NCBI GenBank assembly: GCA_027053695.1
Contig: JALUHL010000235.1
Span: forward strand, 1-18,290
From: Ghiorsea sp.
GTDB lineage: Bacteria; Pseudomonadota; Zetaproteobacteria; Mariprofundales; Mariprofundaceae
Length of the DNA: 18,290 nt
Direction: 5' to 3'
Under the pieces are notes generated by a model. That model was not told the origin of the DNA. It saw only the letters and a program-made list of their open reading frames with translations, and searched no databases. Within the stretch, counting starts at the first letter, position 1. The number at the start of each line of letters is the position of its first letter. Below are positions 1-8,408 of the stretch, piece by piece. The translations under genes and the position numbers were made by a program.

Positions 1-1
1 G

Positions 2-1042
2 CCTACTGCAGTGATTGAGCGTGCGCAAGCCGAAATGCTGGACTGGAACGGTTCCGGCATGTCAGTGATGGAAATGAGCCACCGTGGTAAAGAATATATG
101 TCTATCGCTGCCAAAGCTGAGCAAGACTTGCGCGATGTCATGGCGATTCCTGATAATTATAAAGTATTATTCCTTCAAGGCGGCGCATCCATGCAGTTTG
201 CGGCTATTCCCTTGAACCTTTTAGGCGACAAAACAAGTGCTGATTATATCAACACAGGGATGTGGTCGAAAAAGGCGATTGCAGAAGCCAAGCGCTATTG
301 CACGGTTAATCTTGCGGCTGATACATCCGATGGTGGCTTTACCACAGCCCCTGCGCAAGATGAACTCAAGCTTAACCCTGATGCAGCTTATGTGCATTAC
401 ACGCCCAATGAAACCATTGGCGGCGTAGAATTTGATTATATTCCGGATACGGGTGATGTACCTTTGATTGCGGATATGTCTTCCACCATTCTTTCTCGGC
501 CAATTGATGTGTCTAAATTTGCTATGATTTATGCAGGTGCACAGAAAAACATTGGCCCTGCAGGTTTATGCATTGTGATTATCCGTGATGATTTGTTAGG
601 CAAGGCATCGGCGCAAACGCCAGCCATGTTAAATTATCAAACCCATGCCGATAATGATTCCATGTATAACACGCCGCCAACATACAGCTGGTATATGGCA
701 GGTTTAGTGTTTGCTTGGCTTAAAGACAATGGTGGGCTTGCTGCCATGGGCGATATCAATGCGCGCAAAGCCGAGAAGCTGTATGCAGCGATTGATGATA
801 GTGATTTTTATGCCAATCCCGTGGCAAAACATAACCGTTCTTGGATGAATGTGCCGTTTACACTTAAGGATGCGAGCTTGGATGCGGATTTCCTTCAAGG
901 CGCTGCTGAACAAGGTTTGATTACGCTTAAAGGGCATCGCTCTGTGGGTGGTATGCGCGCCAGTATTTACAATGCTATGCCTGAAGAAGGTGTGGATGCG
1001 CTTGTGGCCTTTATGAAAGCATTTGAAAGCAAGCAAGCCTAA
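2..1042 (+). CDS. serC: Phosphoserine aminotransferase (5' partial)
   Basis: PLP-dependent transaminase that converts 3-phosphohydroxypyruvate and glutamate to phosphoserine and 2-oxoglutarate (second step of serine synthesis; also used in pyridoxal phosphate synthesis). The frame is open to the left edge and the first visible residues read [15 protein letters not shown], which sit a little way into SerC proteins, so the true start is upstream of the window and the GTG at 11 is not the start. Visible family landmarks are [11 protein letters not shown], the [14 protein letters not shown] loop that contacts the cofactor phosphate, [13 protein letters not shown], and [11 protein letters not shown], whose lysine (codon 545-547) should form the PLP Schiff base. 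The C-terminal end with [17 protein letters not shown] is intact. It ends 35 bases before serA, the preceding enzyme of the same pathway, so co-transcription is likely. Family assignment is secure. Confidence 0.96.
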   Translation, partial: PTAVIERAQAEMLDWNGSGMSVMEMSHRGKEYMSIAAKAEQDLRDVMAIPDNYKVLFLQGGASMQFAAIPLNLLGDKTSADYINTGMWSKKAIAEAKRYCTVNLAADTSDGGFTTAPAQDELKLNPDAAYVHYTPNETIGGVEFDYIPDTGDVPLIADMSSTILSRPIDVSKFAMIYAGAQKNIGPAGLCIVIIRDDLLGKASAQTPAMLNYQTHADNDSMYNTPPTYSWYMAGLVFAWLKDNGGLAAMGDINARKAEKLYAAIDDSDFYANPVAKHNRSWMNVPFTLKDASLDADFLQGAAEQGLITLKGHRSVGGMRASIYNAMPEEGVDALVAFMKAFESKQA

Positions 1043-1077
1043 ATTAAAACAACGCAAACAAAAACGAGGTAATATCC

Positions 1078-2679
1078 ATGACACAGTCTAGTCCTAAAGT
1101 TTGGATTGCAGATAAAATGAGTGAGCGCGCAGTCGAAGTGTTTCGCTCGCATGGCATTGATGTGGATTATAAGCCGGGTTTGTCCGTTGAAGAGCAAATC
1201 AAAATTGCAGGTGATTATGACGGTATTGCTGTGCGCTCATCAAGCACACTGAAAGGTGAATTGTTGGATGCAGCTAAAAACGTCAAAGTGATTGGTAGGG
1301 CAGGCATTGGTGTGGATAATATCGATGTGGAGCTATGCTCTCGCCGTGGTGTTGTGGTGATGAATACACCTTTTGGTAACACGATTACCACTGCTGAGTT
1401 GGCAGTCGCACACATCGTGGCGGCAGCGCGTCAAATCCCGCAAGCCACCGCATCCACGAAAGCAGGCAAATGGGAAAAGTCTAAATTTATGGGCATGGAG
1501 CTTACGGGCAAAAAAGCAGGTGTGATTGGTGCGGGTAATATTGGCGCCATTGTTTGCGACCGCCTTAAAGGGCTACATATGTCTGTGTATGTGTATGACC
1601 CGTTTATCTCTGATGAGCGGGCTGCTGCCATGGGTGTGACCAAGGTGGATACTGTACCCGAGCTGACAAGCATGGTGGATGTACTCACCCTGCATGTGCC
1701 GTTGATTGATGCGACACGCAATCTTATCAATGAAGATATTCTTCAAAACATGAAAAAAGGTTCGATATTGGTTAACTGTGCGCGTGGCGGTATTGTGGAT
1801 GAAAAAGCTTTGTATGAAGCATGTCAATCGGGGCATTTAAGAGCAGCGGCTTTGGATGTGTTTGAGCAAGAGCCTGCGCGTGATAATCCTTTGTTTGCGC
1901 TTGAAAACATGAGTTTTACGCCACATATCGGCGCATCAACAGATGAAGCTCAAGAGAACGTGGCTGTGCAAGTGGCTGAGCAAATGTCGGAATACTTGCT
2001 CACAGGCAGCATCAATAATGCAGTCAATGTGCCGTCGCTATCCGAAGAAGAAGCGGCAGCACTCGCACCATTTATGGGCTTGGCAACATCTTTGGGGCAA
2101 TTCATGGGGCAGGTGATGCGCCCGGGTTATGATAAAGTATCGGTTCGTTTTGAAGGCAAGGTGAGCAAGCTGAATCGACAACCCATTATCAATGCAATTC
2201 TGCAAGGCTTGCTTTCGCAAAGCATGGATGAAGTCAATGCTGTCAACGTACAAATGTTGTTTAAAGAGCGCGGCATTGCTTTTGAAGAGGCCGCTTCAGA
2301 CACTGCCGACCATTTCTCCAGCTTAATCCGCTTGGAAGTGGAAGGTGATGAAGGTTGGCGCTGTGTTTCAGGCACTGTATTTGATGGGCAAACGCCAAGA
2401 TTGGTCAGCATGGATAACTGTGAACTGGAGATTGCACCCAAAGGCAGATTACTGTTTATTGAAAATAAAGATAAACCCGGTGTGGTTGCAAATCTTGGCG
2501 CGGTATTGGCTGAAGATAATATCAACATTGGTGATTTCCGCTTGGGTCGCCGCGAAGGTAAAGCTGAGGCGATTGCCTTGATTTCCATCGACTCTGAACC
2601 TAGCGATAAGGTGATATCAGCACTGGAATCTCTAGAAAGTGTGACTACTGTTCGCTACGTTAATTTGGAGGCGATGTGA
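1078..2679 (+). CDS. serA: D-3-phosphoglycerate dehydrogenase, long form with ACT domain
   Basis: Oxidises 3-phosphoglycerate to 3-phosphohydroxypyruvate with NAD, the committed step of serine synthesis, in the cytoplasm. 533 residues, the usual length of the long form. The ATG follows GAGG at 1066-1069. The substrate-binding half carries GRAGIGVDNID (73-83). The Rossmann glycines are G151, G153 and G156, with D174 at the place expected for NAD preference. The catalytic set of the D-2-hydroxyacid dehydrogenase family is visible as R236 (NCARGG), E265 (FEQEP) and H283 (PHIGAS). Residues about 315-450 match the allosteric substrate-binding (ASB) domain, and about 457-533 form an ACT domain with IENKDKPGVVANLG, so serine feedback is plausible but is inferred from the family. 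The stop overlaps the hisZ start by 4 bases (GTGA), suggesting translational coupling to the next gene. Confidence 0.97.
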   Translation: MTQSSPKVWIADKMSERAVEVFRSHGIDVDYKPGLSVEEQIKIAGDYDGIAVRSSSTLKGELLDAAKNVKVIGRAGIGVDNIDVELCSRRGVVVMNTPFGNTITTAELAVAHIVAAARQIPQATASTKAGKWEKSKFMGMELTGKKAGVIGAGNIGAIVCDRLKGLHMSVYVYDPFISDERAAAMGVTKVDTVPELTSMVDVLTLHVPLIDATRNLINEDILQNMKKGSILVNCARGGIVDEKALYEACQSGHLRAAALDVFEQEPARDNPLFALENMSFTPHIGASTDEAQENVAVQVAEQMSEYLLTGSINNAVNVPSLSEEEAAALAPFMGLATSLGQFMGQVMRPGYDKVSVRFEGKVSKLNRQPIINAILQGLLSQSMDEVNAVNVQMLFKERGIAFEEAASDTADHFSSLIRLEVEGDEGWRCVSGTVFDGQTPRLVSMDNCELEIAPKGRLLFIENKDKPGVVANLGAVLAEDNINIGDFRLGRREGKAEAIALISIDSEPSDKVISALESLESVTTVRYVNLEAM

Positions 2680-3632
2680 GCACAATAAAACCTATTCTTG
2701 GCTTAGATGATGCTTTTGGAGATAGAGCTAAATCTTTAAGAACATTGCAGTTTAAGCTTGGTAAAGTGTATGAAGATGCGGGCTTTTCTGAAGTGATTCC
2801 ACCGCTTGTGGAGCGCCCTGAAGCGCTTAATTCTGGCGCAGGAAGCTTCTTATCCGACCAAACCATTGTTTTTTCTGACCCTGCAAACGCAGGGATTTTA
2901 GCCATTCGCCCAGATATGACCCCGCAAATTGCTCGCATTGTTGCCACCCGTTTACATCAAGAAAACCAACTGAAGCTTTATTATTCTGGGCAAGTGATGC
3001 TTGCTCGCCCTGATGTGCGCACGGGCTCTAGGCAGCAGTGGCAAACTGGGGTTGAATGTTTAGGTCTTGCAGGTATGGAAGGCGATGTGGAAGTGATTCA
3101 CTTGGCAGCACTGTCCATGGCAGCCGCAGGCTTTAAGGATGCTGTGCTTCAAGTGGGGCACATGGGCATTATCAATGCCTTGATTGATAGCTCCACAACA
3201 TCATTGGAAGATTGGGTGGCCTTGATTGCGCGCTATTCACCCGAAGATTTGCGGGCGCACTTGGCCAAAGATCATGTCTCTGGCATTGCGCAAGATGCAT
3301 TGATGAGCCTTGCTTCAGGCCAAGCTGATGGCGGCTGGCTGCAAGCTTATCGTGGTAAGATTAACAAGAAATTTGATAAAGCAGCTGATGAATTGGCAAG
3401 CTTGGTGAGCACGGTGCAAAGCAAACTTTCAGGCGAAGTTGCCATTGAGATTGATGCAGCAGTAACACCACGCTTTTTGTATCACAACGGCATGGTATTC
3501 ACAGGCTTTGCAAGCGGTTCTGCCCATGCTTTATTGCATGGTGGGCGCTATGATAAAATGATGGCTGCGCATGGCAGAGATATGCCAGCAGTGGGTTTTT
3601 CTTTCGACCTATGGGCATGGCTAGACACTTAG
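2676..3632 (+). CDS. hisZ: ATP phosphoribosyltransferase regulatory subunit HisZ
   Basis: A paralogue of histidyl-tRNA synthetase that has lost aminoacylation and instead forms a complex with the short form of HisG, making the first enzyme of histidine synthesis active and histidine-sensitive. The 318-residue protein has the class II synthetase fold signatures: an N-terminal PPLVERPEAL segment, RPDMTPQIARIVATRL (motif 2 like), ARPDVRTGSRQQWQTGVECLG, and a C-terminal LLHGGRYDKM...AVGFSFDLWAW. It stops right after the catalytic-domain-like fold and lacks an anticodon-binding domain, which separates it from HisS. It is shorter than many HisZ proteins (about 380-400 residues). The GTG start at 2676 overlaps the serA stop by 4 bases and no separate promoter is needed. 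No hisG is in the window. The order hisZ-purA is common in proteobacteria and supports HisZ over HisS. Confidence 0.9.
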   Translation: MSTIKPILGLDDAFGDRAKSLRTLQFKLGKVYEDAGFSEVIPPLVERPEALNSGAGSFLSDQTIVFSDPANAGILAIRPDMTPQIARIVATRLHQENQLKLYYSGQVMLARPDVRTGSRQQWQTGVECLGLAGMEGDVEVIHLAALSMAAAGFKDAVLQVGHMGIINALIDSSTTSLEDWVALIARYSPEDLRAHLAKDHVSGIAQDALMSLASGQADGGWLQAYRGKINKKFDKAADELASLVSTVQSKLSGEVAIEIDAAVTPRFLYHNGMVFTGFASGSAHALLHGGRYDKMMAAHGRDMPAVGFSFDLWAWLDT

Positions 3633-3661
3633 CACCCACTATATTGCTGATAGTAGCGTTA

Positions 3662-3701
3662 TAAAAATATTCACTTACGGTTTGTAAGCTTTATATTTTT
3701 A
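3662..3701 (+). terminator. Hairpin with U-rich tail between hisZ and purA
   Basis: A 5-bp stem CTTAC/GTAAG (3674-3678 with 3684-3688, loop GGTTT) is followed at once by a pyrimidine-rich CTTTATATTTTT tract. An outer, perfect 9-bp AT stem (3662-3670 with 3693-3701) encloses it. The position, 30 bases after the hisZ stop and 75 bases before purA, suits an intrinsic terminator or attenuator. The inner stem is short and not GC-rich, so termination may be partial; some purA transcription could come from the serC operon. Confidence 0.4.
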
Positions 3702-3776
3702 AGCCTAACTTTCAACAACCTAGCAGGCACTAAGAAGATTTGTATTTGAAAAAGTAAGACTGACTTTAAGGGATAG

Positions 3777-5075
3777 ATGATGACAAACACAGTAGCGATT
3801 GGGATTCAATGGGGCGATGAAGGCAAGGGTAAGATTGTTGACCTACTTGCGCCTAACATGGATGTAGTAGCTCGTTTTCAGGGTGGCCCGAATGCTGGGC
3901 ATACCTTGGTGATTGGCGACCAAAAAACGGTATTGAATCATATCCCATCAGGTATTCTTCATGAGAATATTTTGAGCTTGATTGGCAATGGTACTGTGGT
4001 TGACCCATTCCGTTTGGTGGAAGAATTGGATATGCTGCTTAAAGCGAATATCCCAGTGCATGATCGTTTGCGTATCTCTGACCGCTGCCAGCTTATTCTG
4101 CCGTATCACCGTGCATTAGACGCAGCGCGCGAAGCGGCTAAAGGTAAAGGCAAGATTGGTACAACAGGTCGTGGCATTGGCCCATGTTATGAAGATAAAA
4201 CAGCGCGTCGTGGTATTCGCCTTGTGGATTTGCATTCAGATACATTGGATGCACGCATTGATGAAAATCTGAAATACGTCAACTTTATGTTGGTTGAATT
4301 TTTGGGCGCAGAAGCTGTTAAAAAAGAAGATGTGGTTGAAGCATTGGACTTGGCGCGTGAGCGTTTATTGCCCTTGGCTGCTGATGTGCCATTGATTTTG
4401 CATCAAAAGATTAAGGAAGGTAAAAATATTCTGTATGAAGGTGCGCAAGGCTCCATGCTGGATGTTGACCATGGCACTTATCCGTTTGTGACTTCCTCGA
4501 ACACTGTTTCAGGTGCAGCCCTTGCAGGACTTGGCGTTGGCCCCAAAGAAGTGCATGAAGTACTTGGCATTTGCAAAGCATACACCACTCGCGTTGGCGC
4601 AGGCCCATTCCCAACAGAATTATACAATGCGGATGGCATGTGCGATGCTAAAAATGCAGGTAAACACATGGCAGAAAAAGGCCAAGAATTTGGTGCGACC
4701 ACTGGCCGCCCACGCCGTACAGGTTGGTTTGATGCAGTGGTGGTGCAACATGCTGTGCGCATCAATGGTGTGACGGGTTTGGCGATTACCAAACTGGATG
4801 TCTTAGACGGGCTTGAAGAAGTGAAGTTATGTGTGGGTTATGAGCGGGGTGGCGAACGCCTGCAATCGATTCCAGCTTGCTCTAAAGCTTTGGAAGAATG
4901 TACGCCTATTTATGAAACCTTGGCTGGCTGGTCTGAAAACACATTTGGTTTACAAGATGTAGCTAAGCTTCCTGATGCAGCAAAAGCCTTGCTCAAACGC
5001 ATCGAAGAAGTATGCGAATGCCCAATTACCATGTTATCTACAGGCCCTGACCGCGAGCATATTTGCCACTTTTAA
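3777..5075 (+). CDS. purA: Adenylosuccinate synthetase
   Basis: Cytoplasmic GTP-dependent ligase that joins IMP and aspartate to make adenylosuccinate, the first committed step to AMP. 432 residues, the normal bacterial length. The N-terminus has the family loop IQWGDEGKGKIVD with catalytic D14, followed by GGPNAGHT with catalytic H42 (E. coli D13 and H41). Further signatures are TTGRGIGPCYEDK in the IMP site, ATTGRPRRTGWFD, TKLDVLDG for guanine recognition, and the C-terminal end STGPDREHICHF. Two adjacent ATGs (3777, 3780) follow AAGGGA at 3768-3773. The second gives the more usual spacing and the protein MTNTVAIG..., so the start may be 3 bases later. I see no clear sigma-70 promoter in the 144 bases upstream. 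The gene is convergent with the AddB-like gene, with an inverted-repeat element between them. Confidence 0.97.
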   Translation: MMTNTVAIGIQWGDEGKGKIVDLLAPNMDVVARFQGGPNAGHTLVIGDQKTVLNHIPSGILHENILSLIGNGTVVDPFRLVEELDMLLKANIPVHDRLRISDRCQLILPYHRALDAAREAAKGKGKIGTTGRGIGPCYEDKTARRGIRLVDLHSDTLDARIDENLKYVNFMLVEFLGAEAVKKEDVVEALDLARERLLPLAADVPLILHQKIKEGKNILYEGAQGSMLDVDHGTYPFVTSSNTVSGAALAGLGVGPKEVHEVLGICKAYTTRVGAGPFPTELYNADGMCDAKNAGKHMAEKGQEFGATTGRPRRTGWFDAVVVQHAVRINGVTGLAITKLDVLDGLEEVKLCVGYERGGERLQSIPACSKALEECTPIYETLAGWSENTFGLQDVAKLPDAAKALLKRIEEVCECPITMLSTGPDREHICHF

Positions 5076-5080
5076 TGCTT

Positions 5081-5145
5081 GTCATTCCCGTGAAGACGGG
5101 AATCCATAATATGCAATCCTAGATTCCCGCCTTCGCGGGAATGAC
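5081..5145. repeat. Paired dRS3-like palindromes, head to head
   Basis: Two 25-base units, 5081-5105 and 5121-5145, are inverted copies of each other with 3 mismatches. Each is itself a palindrome of the form ATTCCC-N8-GGGAAT: ATTCCCG/CGGGAAT at 5084-5090 and 5097-5103, and an 8-bp stem ATTCCCGC/GCGGGAAT with a 4-base loop at 5123-5142. The ATTCCC-N8-GGGAAT pattern is the one described as dRS3 in Neisseria, and similar short repeats are scattered through other proteobacteria. Read on the minus strand it encodes the familiar spurious peptide RHSREGGNL...SRLHGND. It lies between convergent purA and the AddB-like gene and could fold as a bidirectional terminator. No other copy is visible in this window. 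Confidence 0.85.
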
Positions 5146-5165
5146 GGTTGAACTTTAGTAGCTTT

Positions 5166-7865
5166 TTATTTTTGAATCCGACACAAGCCTTCAAAATCAC
5201 AATAGGTACAAGCTTGTGCATTTTTTGGGCTAACTGCTGCTTCACCAGCCATAAACTCATCTGCAAGGTTGTTTAATGATTCACGCCAATGCTGCGTGAG
5301 GGCATCCCAATCTTGGGGCGCATCTTTTCTACCTTTGTAAACCTTGATGGATGGCAATAAATCATCTTCTTGAGCAAAACCTTTAAAACCCATGCCCTGA
5401 AAGCGAACTTGAGCGAAAGCCAGCGCATCTACAGTCAAACCTTTATCTTGCTCAGCAAGCAAATAGGCGGGAAGTTGCGGCGCATCTGGGCGCTCCCCCA
5501 ATGCTTTGCCTGCTGTGGATTCACCTGTTTTGTAATCCAGAATCATTCTATGCCCTTGCTTGTCTATATCTACTCGGTCTAGCTTGGTGTGCAAAACCAA
5601 GTCACCCAACTTCACGTCTCGCCAAACTTCACGCTCAACCACCTTAAATGGCGCGCGTGCTGCTTCTAAGTGCAACCAATCGCGAATAAGGTGGTTTAAA
5701 CGCTCTTGTTCAAGCTGCTGGGTATCTTGGTCTATAAAGCGGCTTAAACTGCTCCATGCGCTTGAAATACAGCTTTGAATTTCAGCGTCTAAAATTTTGG
5801 CATCGATTAAATCCAATAATCGTTGTTGGCTGGGATGCTTATGCCAGAATATTTCTAAGACTTTATGTAGAAGTGTGCCTTGCTCGCGGCTGTTCAAACC
5901 TTTGCAGGGAATTTCAATGCCTTCAAGTTTAAGCCTGTATTTGGCAAAAGCTTGGAAAGGGCAAGCGGATTCGGCTGCTAAAATGCCCGTGCCACCACGC
6001 ACACTTTCATCATTGCCCACAGGGTTAGCCTTATCATCAATCGGCTCAAGCTTGGGCTGTTGCTGTTGCAAATGGCTGGCATAGCGCTGACTGGATAAAG
6101 GCATATCATCTGCTTTCTCAAGCCCTAAAAGCAAGGGTGAAGGCTGCATATCCTGATGCTCGCGCACTTTGGCATAACTGACATGCAAAGCAGGGGATAC
6201 ATGCAATAAATGCTGCCAAACATGCTGCGCGTATATCCATTCGCGCTCACTGTTGGCATGTGGCGTTTGATATTGCACTTGAACATCCACAGGAATCAAA
6301 GGATTAGGCTTGGCAGCAGGCGGCCATGTTTGGTCATCCATGCTGATGATAAAAGCTTCATCAAAGCGCAAATGGCTGGCTTCTAAAAATCCCATGACTT
6401 GGATATTGGCAAGCCCCGGCGCTGGGCGGAATAGTTGCTCAAAAGCATACTCTTGCAAGCGGCCCAAAGCTTCAGGCCAAGTGAGCTTACCACAAAAATC
6501 ATCCAAGCCACTAAGCTGATGTATCATATCTTTCCAGCCTTGTAACTGCGCTATCTCAAAGGATGTTTCAGCCAAATCAGCCCAGCCAAGGTTTTGCAAG
6601 ATATGGTCTGCTTGTTGCAGCCATGCCGAAAAATATTGTTTACCTGAAAAGCTTAATACCTCGCCATTGTTTTCTAAAGGTTGCCCCATCAAATCATGGA
6701 GTATGTCTTCAAATATGGGCAAGCTTAATTCACTATGCTGAGCCACATACAACAGTTGGGATAAATTGATATGCTGATAATTGTTGGCTCTTAACTGCTT
6801 ATCCAAAGCCGCACGTTGCATTTGTTCATCATGAAACCCTTTAAGGTATGGGCTATGCAGCATATCGCTATAGGTTTGCACATTCAAGCTAGGCTGAATG
6901 CTCAAAGCCAGTAGGTTGAGGCCAGCTTGAATCATAGGCTGCTTGGCCAAGACTGAACCCAGAGAAAGGTTAAAATACTGACCTTCAAGGTCAGTTTCTG
7001 GGCGAGTGCTTAATTCAGGCGCAAGCTCTTCGCTTAATATTTGGCTGACTTGAACTGCGCGTTGTTCCAAGTCGGGCACAAATACGCCAATGCTTTTATG
7101 TTTATCTTGCGCTGCGATGGCTCGAATTTGCTGGCAAACCAAACGCAACTCAGATTCTTCATCATGGTAAACTTGCAGGTGTGGTGTGGCTGGCTCTGAA
7201 TCTTGTGTGGTTTCAAAGATTTGATATCCCAAAGTCTGCAAATGCTTGAAGAATGCGATTTGCGCAGGGTGAAATGTGTCAAAGCCATCAACAATGATTT
7301 GGCTTGAACTTGGTTGAGTCATGGCTTGTTGCAGATGCTTGAGTTTATCCGATTGCTGCACAAAATCTGGATTCATTTCAGCAATGCGCGTTTGCACTTC
7401 TTTGGCCCAACGATGCAAAGCCAGATGCTCTTCGCCACCAGCCAATAAACATGAAGGGTCAATCAGGTAGTCCGCTAAAATTTGCCAAGCATCCATGGCT
7501 TGTTTGGCTAAAGCTTTGGGGTTGAGCACATGCGCTTGTTCATCGTGGCTTACCACATCTCGCCAAAATAATGCTTCTTGTTGGGTGCTCAGCAGTAAAC
7601 CCGTTTGCCCAGCTTGATGCGCTTGCCACAACTCCTGCAGCCACACCGACCATGACATGATATGAGGCGTATGCCATGCTGCTTTTCCTGCTTGAACTTG
7701 AGCCTGCTCAAACTGCTGTAAGCGAAATCTAGCCAAACGTTGGTTGGCAGTGATAAGGGTAGCACTGTTCTGTAAACAGTTATCTAGCTCACAGATGGGT
7801 AATGCAGGCAGCGTAAATTCATCCTGCTTGCTTTTTATCGCTGTATCATCTTCAATAAAAGGCAT
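5166..7865 (-). CDS. AddB-like PD-(D/E)XK nuclease with Fe-S cluster, probable DNA repair protein
   Basis: An 899-residue protein resembling the second subunit of AddAB-type helicase-nucleases, in the variant annotated in proteobacteria as 'probable DNA repair protein' (TIGR03623-like). The N-terminal region starts with TLITANQRLARFRLQQF, where an ATP-binding helicase would carry GxxxxGK; no Walker A lysine is seen, so this half is probably a catalytically dead helicase fold. The C-terminal nuclease domain shows a RecB-type set: GTLLHKVLE, LDRVD with D763, and LDYKTG with D777 and K779. Cysteines C635 (ACPFQAF), C886, C889 and C895 (CTYCDFEGLC) match the AddB four-cysteine 4Fe-4S clasp. The expected role is double-strand-break end processing. 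A UvrD-like AddA partner is not adjacent. A TATAAT on the minus strand at 7884-7879 lies just upstream of the ATG, with a poor -35 and no clear Shine-Dalgarno site. Confidence 0.85.
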   Translation of the reverse strand: MPFIEDDTAIKSKQDEFTLPALPICELDNCLQNSATLITANQRLARFRLQQFEQAQVQAGKAAWHTPHIMSWSVWLQELWQAHQAGQTGLLLSTQQEALFWRDVVSHDEQAHVLNPKALAKQAMDAWQILADYLIDPSCLLAGGEEHLALHRWAKEVQTRIAEMNPDFVQQSDKLKHLQQAMTQPSSSQIIVDGFDTFHPAQIAFFKHLQTLGYQIFETTQDSEPATPHLQVYHDEESELRLVCQQIRAIAAQDKHKSIGVFVPDLEQRAVQVSQILSEELAPELSTRPETDLEGQYFNLSLGSVLAKQPMIQAGLNLLALSIQPSLNVQTYSDMLHSPYLKGFHDEQMQRAALDKQLRANNYQHINLSQLLYVAQHSELSLPIFEDILHDLMGQPLENNGEVLSFSGKQYFSAWLQQADHILQNLGWADLAETSFEIAQLQGWKDMIHQLSGLDDFCGKLTWPEALGRLQEYAFEQLFRPAPGLANIQVMGFLEASHLRFDEAFIISMDDQTWPPAAKPNPLIPVDVQVQYQTPHANSEREWIYAQHVWQHLLHVSPALHVSYAKVREHQDMQPSPLLLGLEKADDMPLSSQRYASHLQQQQPKLEPIDDKANPVGNDESVRGGTGILAAESACPFQAFAKYRLKLEGIEIPCKGLNSREQGTLLHKVLEIFWHKHPSQQRLLDLIDAKILDAEIQSCISSAWSSLSRFIDQDTQQLEQERLNHLIRDWLHLEAARAPFKVVEREVWRDVKLGDLVLHTKLDRVDIDKQGHRMILDYKTGESTAGKALGERPDAPQLPAYLLAEQDKGLTVDALAFAQVRFQGMGFKGFAQEDDLLPSIKVYKGRKDAPQDWDALTQHWRESLNNLADEFMAGEAAVSPKNAQACTYCDFEGLCRIQK

Positions 7866-7878
7866 GATTACATCTTAA

Positions 7879-7884
7879 ATTATA
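7879..7884 (-). promoter_or_regulatory. Candidate -10 element for the AddB-like gene
   Basis: The minus strand reads TATAAT (a perfect -10 hexamer) ending 13 bases upstream of the ATG at 7865, which would give a leader of only about 7 bases. No good -35 hexamer is found at 16-18 bases spacing and there is no extended TGn motif, so the call is weak. The 46-base gap to the divergent zinc-ribbon gene must hold promoters for both genes unless they are read from further away. Confidence 0.3.
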
Positions 7885-7911
7885 TCTGAATGGTAGAGGA
7901 AGGGATAGCTT

Positions 7912-8061
7912 ATGAGTCAAGTTCAAATTGAATGTCCACGCTGCGGTGAAAGCTTTAAAGAAGAGCAAGCAGAGGCTTATGAATGCCCCAAGTGCGGTAC
8001 GAGTATTGTGGGAGAGGACAACACCTCGGATCAAGAAAAAACGCAGATTTTTAAAGTTTAA
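7912..8061 (+). CDS. 49-residue zinc-ribbon protein, function unknown
   Basis: A very short gene. The ATG at 7912 is preceded by a strong Shine-Dalgarno region GAGGAAGGG (7896-7904), and the protein has two zinc knuckles, CPRCG (residues 8-12) and CPKCG (25-29), 13 residues apart from Cys11 to Cys25. The four cysteines C8, C11, C25 and C28 should bind one zinc ion. The remainder is an acidic, probably disordered tail ending EKTQIFKV. It resembles small MJ0042/zinc-ribbon type proteins, but I do not recognise a named family. It is divergent from the AddB-like gene (46 bases) and convergent with the two-gene unit on the minus strand (14 bases between stops). The role could be nucleic-acid or protein binding; that is inference from the fold only. 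Confidence 0.8.
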   Translation: MSQVQIECPRCGESFKEEQAEAYECPKCGTSIVGEDNTSDQEKTQIFKV

Positions 8062-8075
8062 GCTCACAATTTGAT

Positions 8076-8408
8076 TCACTGCTTGGGTTCAATTAGCTGC
8101 GAAGGTACAAAATTGCCTTCTGCATCAATATGGGCAGGGATGTAGGTTTGCTTAGATGCAGGCGCGCTGGCTTCATTGAGCTGCCACAATAAAAGACCTG
8201 TGCAAATTAAACTGATAACCAGCCATAACGCAATGAAAGCTTTGGAAGGGTAACCTGAAGGTTTCTTGGGCGTAACATCAATGATTTCGGGCTCTTGCTT
8301 GCGTGTTAACCATTGATGGCGAATCCGATACCAAAGCAGACGAAAGAAAAGCATCAATAATGCAGGGCCAAAAAAGCCCATCAATGTGAATAAAAGATAA
8401 CGCATCAT
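8076..8408 (-). CDS. Small two-segment membrane protein, DUF6111-like
   Basis: 110 residues. A hydrophobic segment at about 4-26 (LLFTLMGFFGPALLMLFF), a basic cytoplasmic-type loop with RIRHQWLTRKQ, a second hydrophobic segment at about 57-75 (AFIALWLVISLICTGLLLW), then a soluble tail with TYIPAHIDAEGNFVP. The arrangement of two membrane segments followed by a YxPxxxDxGxxVP tail recalls DUF6111 proteins of alphaproteobacteria; this is from memory of the pattern and is tentative. The start ATG at 8408 overlaps the stop of the upstream DUF1841 gene as ATGA, so the pair is translationally coupled; a second ATG follows directly (8405). No catalytic motif is seen and no function can be given. Confidence 0.75.
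   Translation of the reverse strand: MMRYLLFTLMGFFGPALLMLFFRLLWYRIRHQWLTRKQEPEIIDVTPKKPSGYPSKAFIALWLVISLICTGLLLWQLNEASAPASKQTYIPAHIDAEGNFVPSQLIEPKQ

Noticed and set aside
2127..2588. Minus-strand 153-residue open frame inside serA
   Set aside because: Shadow of a conserved gene; composition is low in any family signal and there is no promoter or ribosome binding site.
3644..3665. TTGCTG and TATAAA as a purA promoter
   Set aside because: The spacing is only 10 bases, far below 16-18, and TATAAA falls in the AT arm of the hairpin.
5072..5266. Minus-strand 64-residue frame with RHSREGGNL and SRLHGND
   Set aside because: This is the well-known false peptide produced by translating ATTCCC-type repeats; it also overlaps the end of the AddB-like gene.
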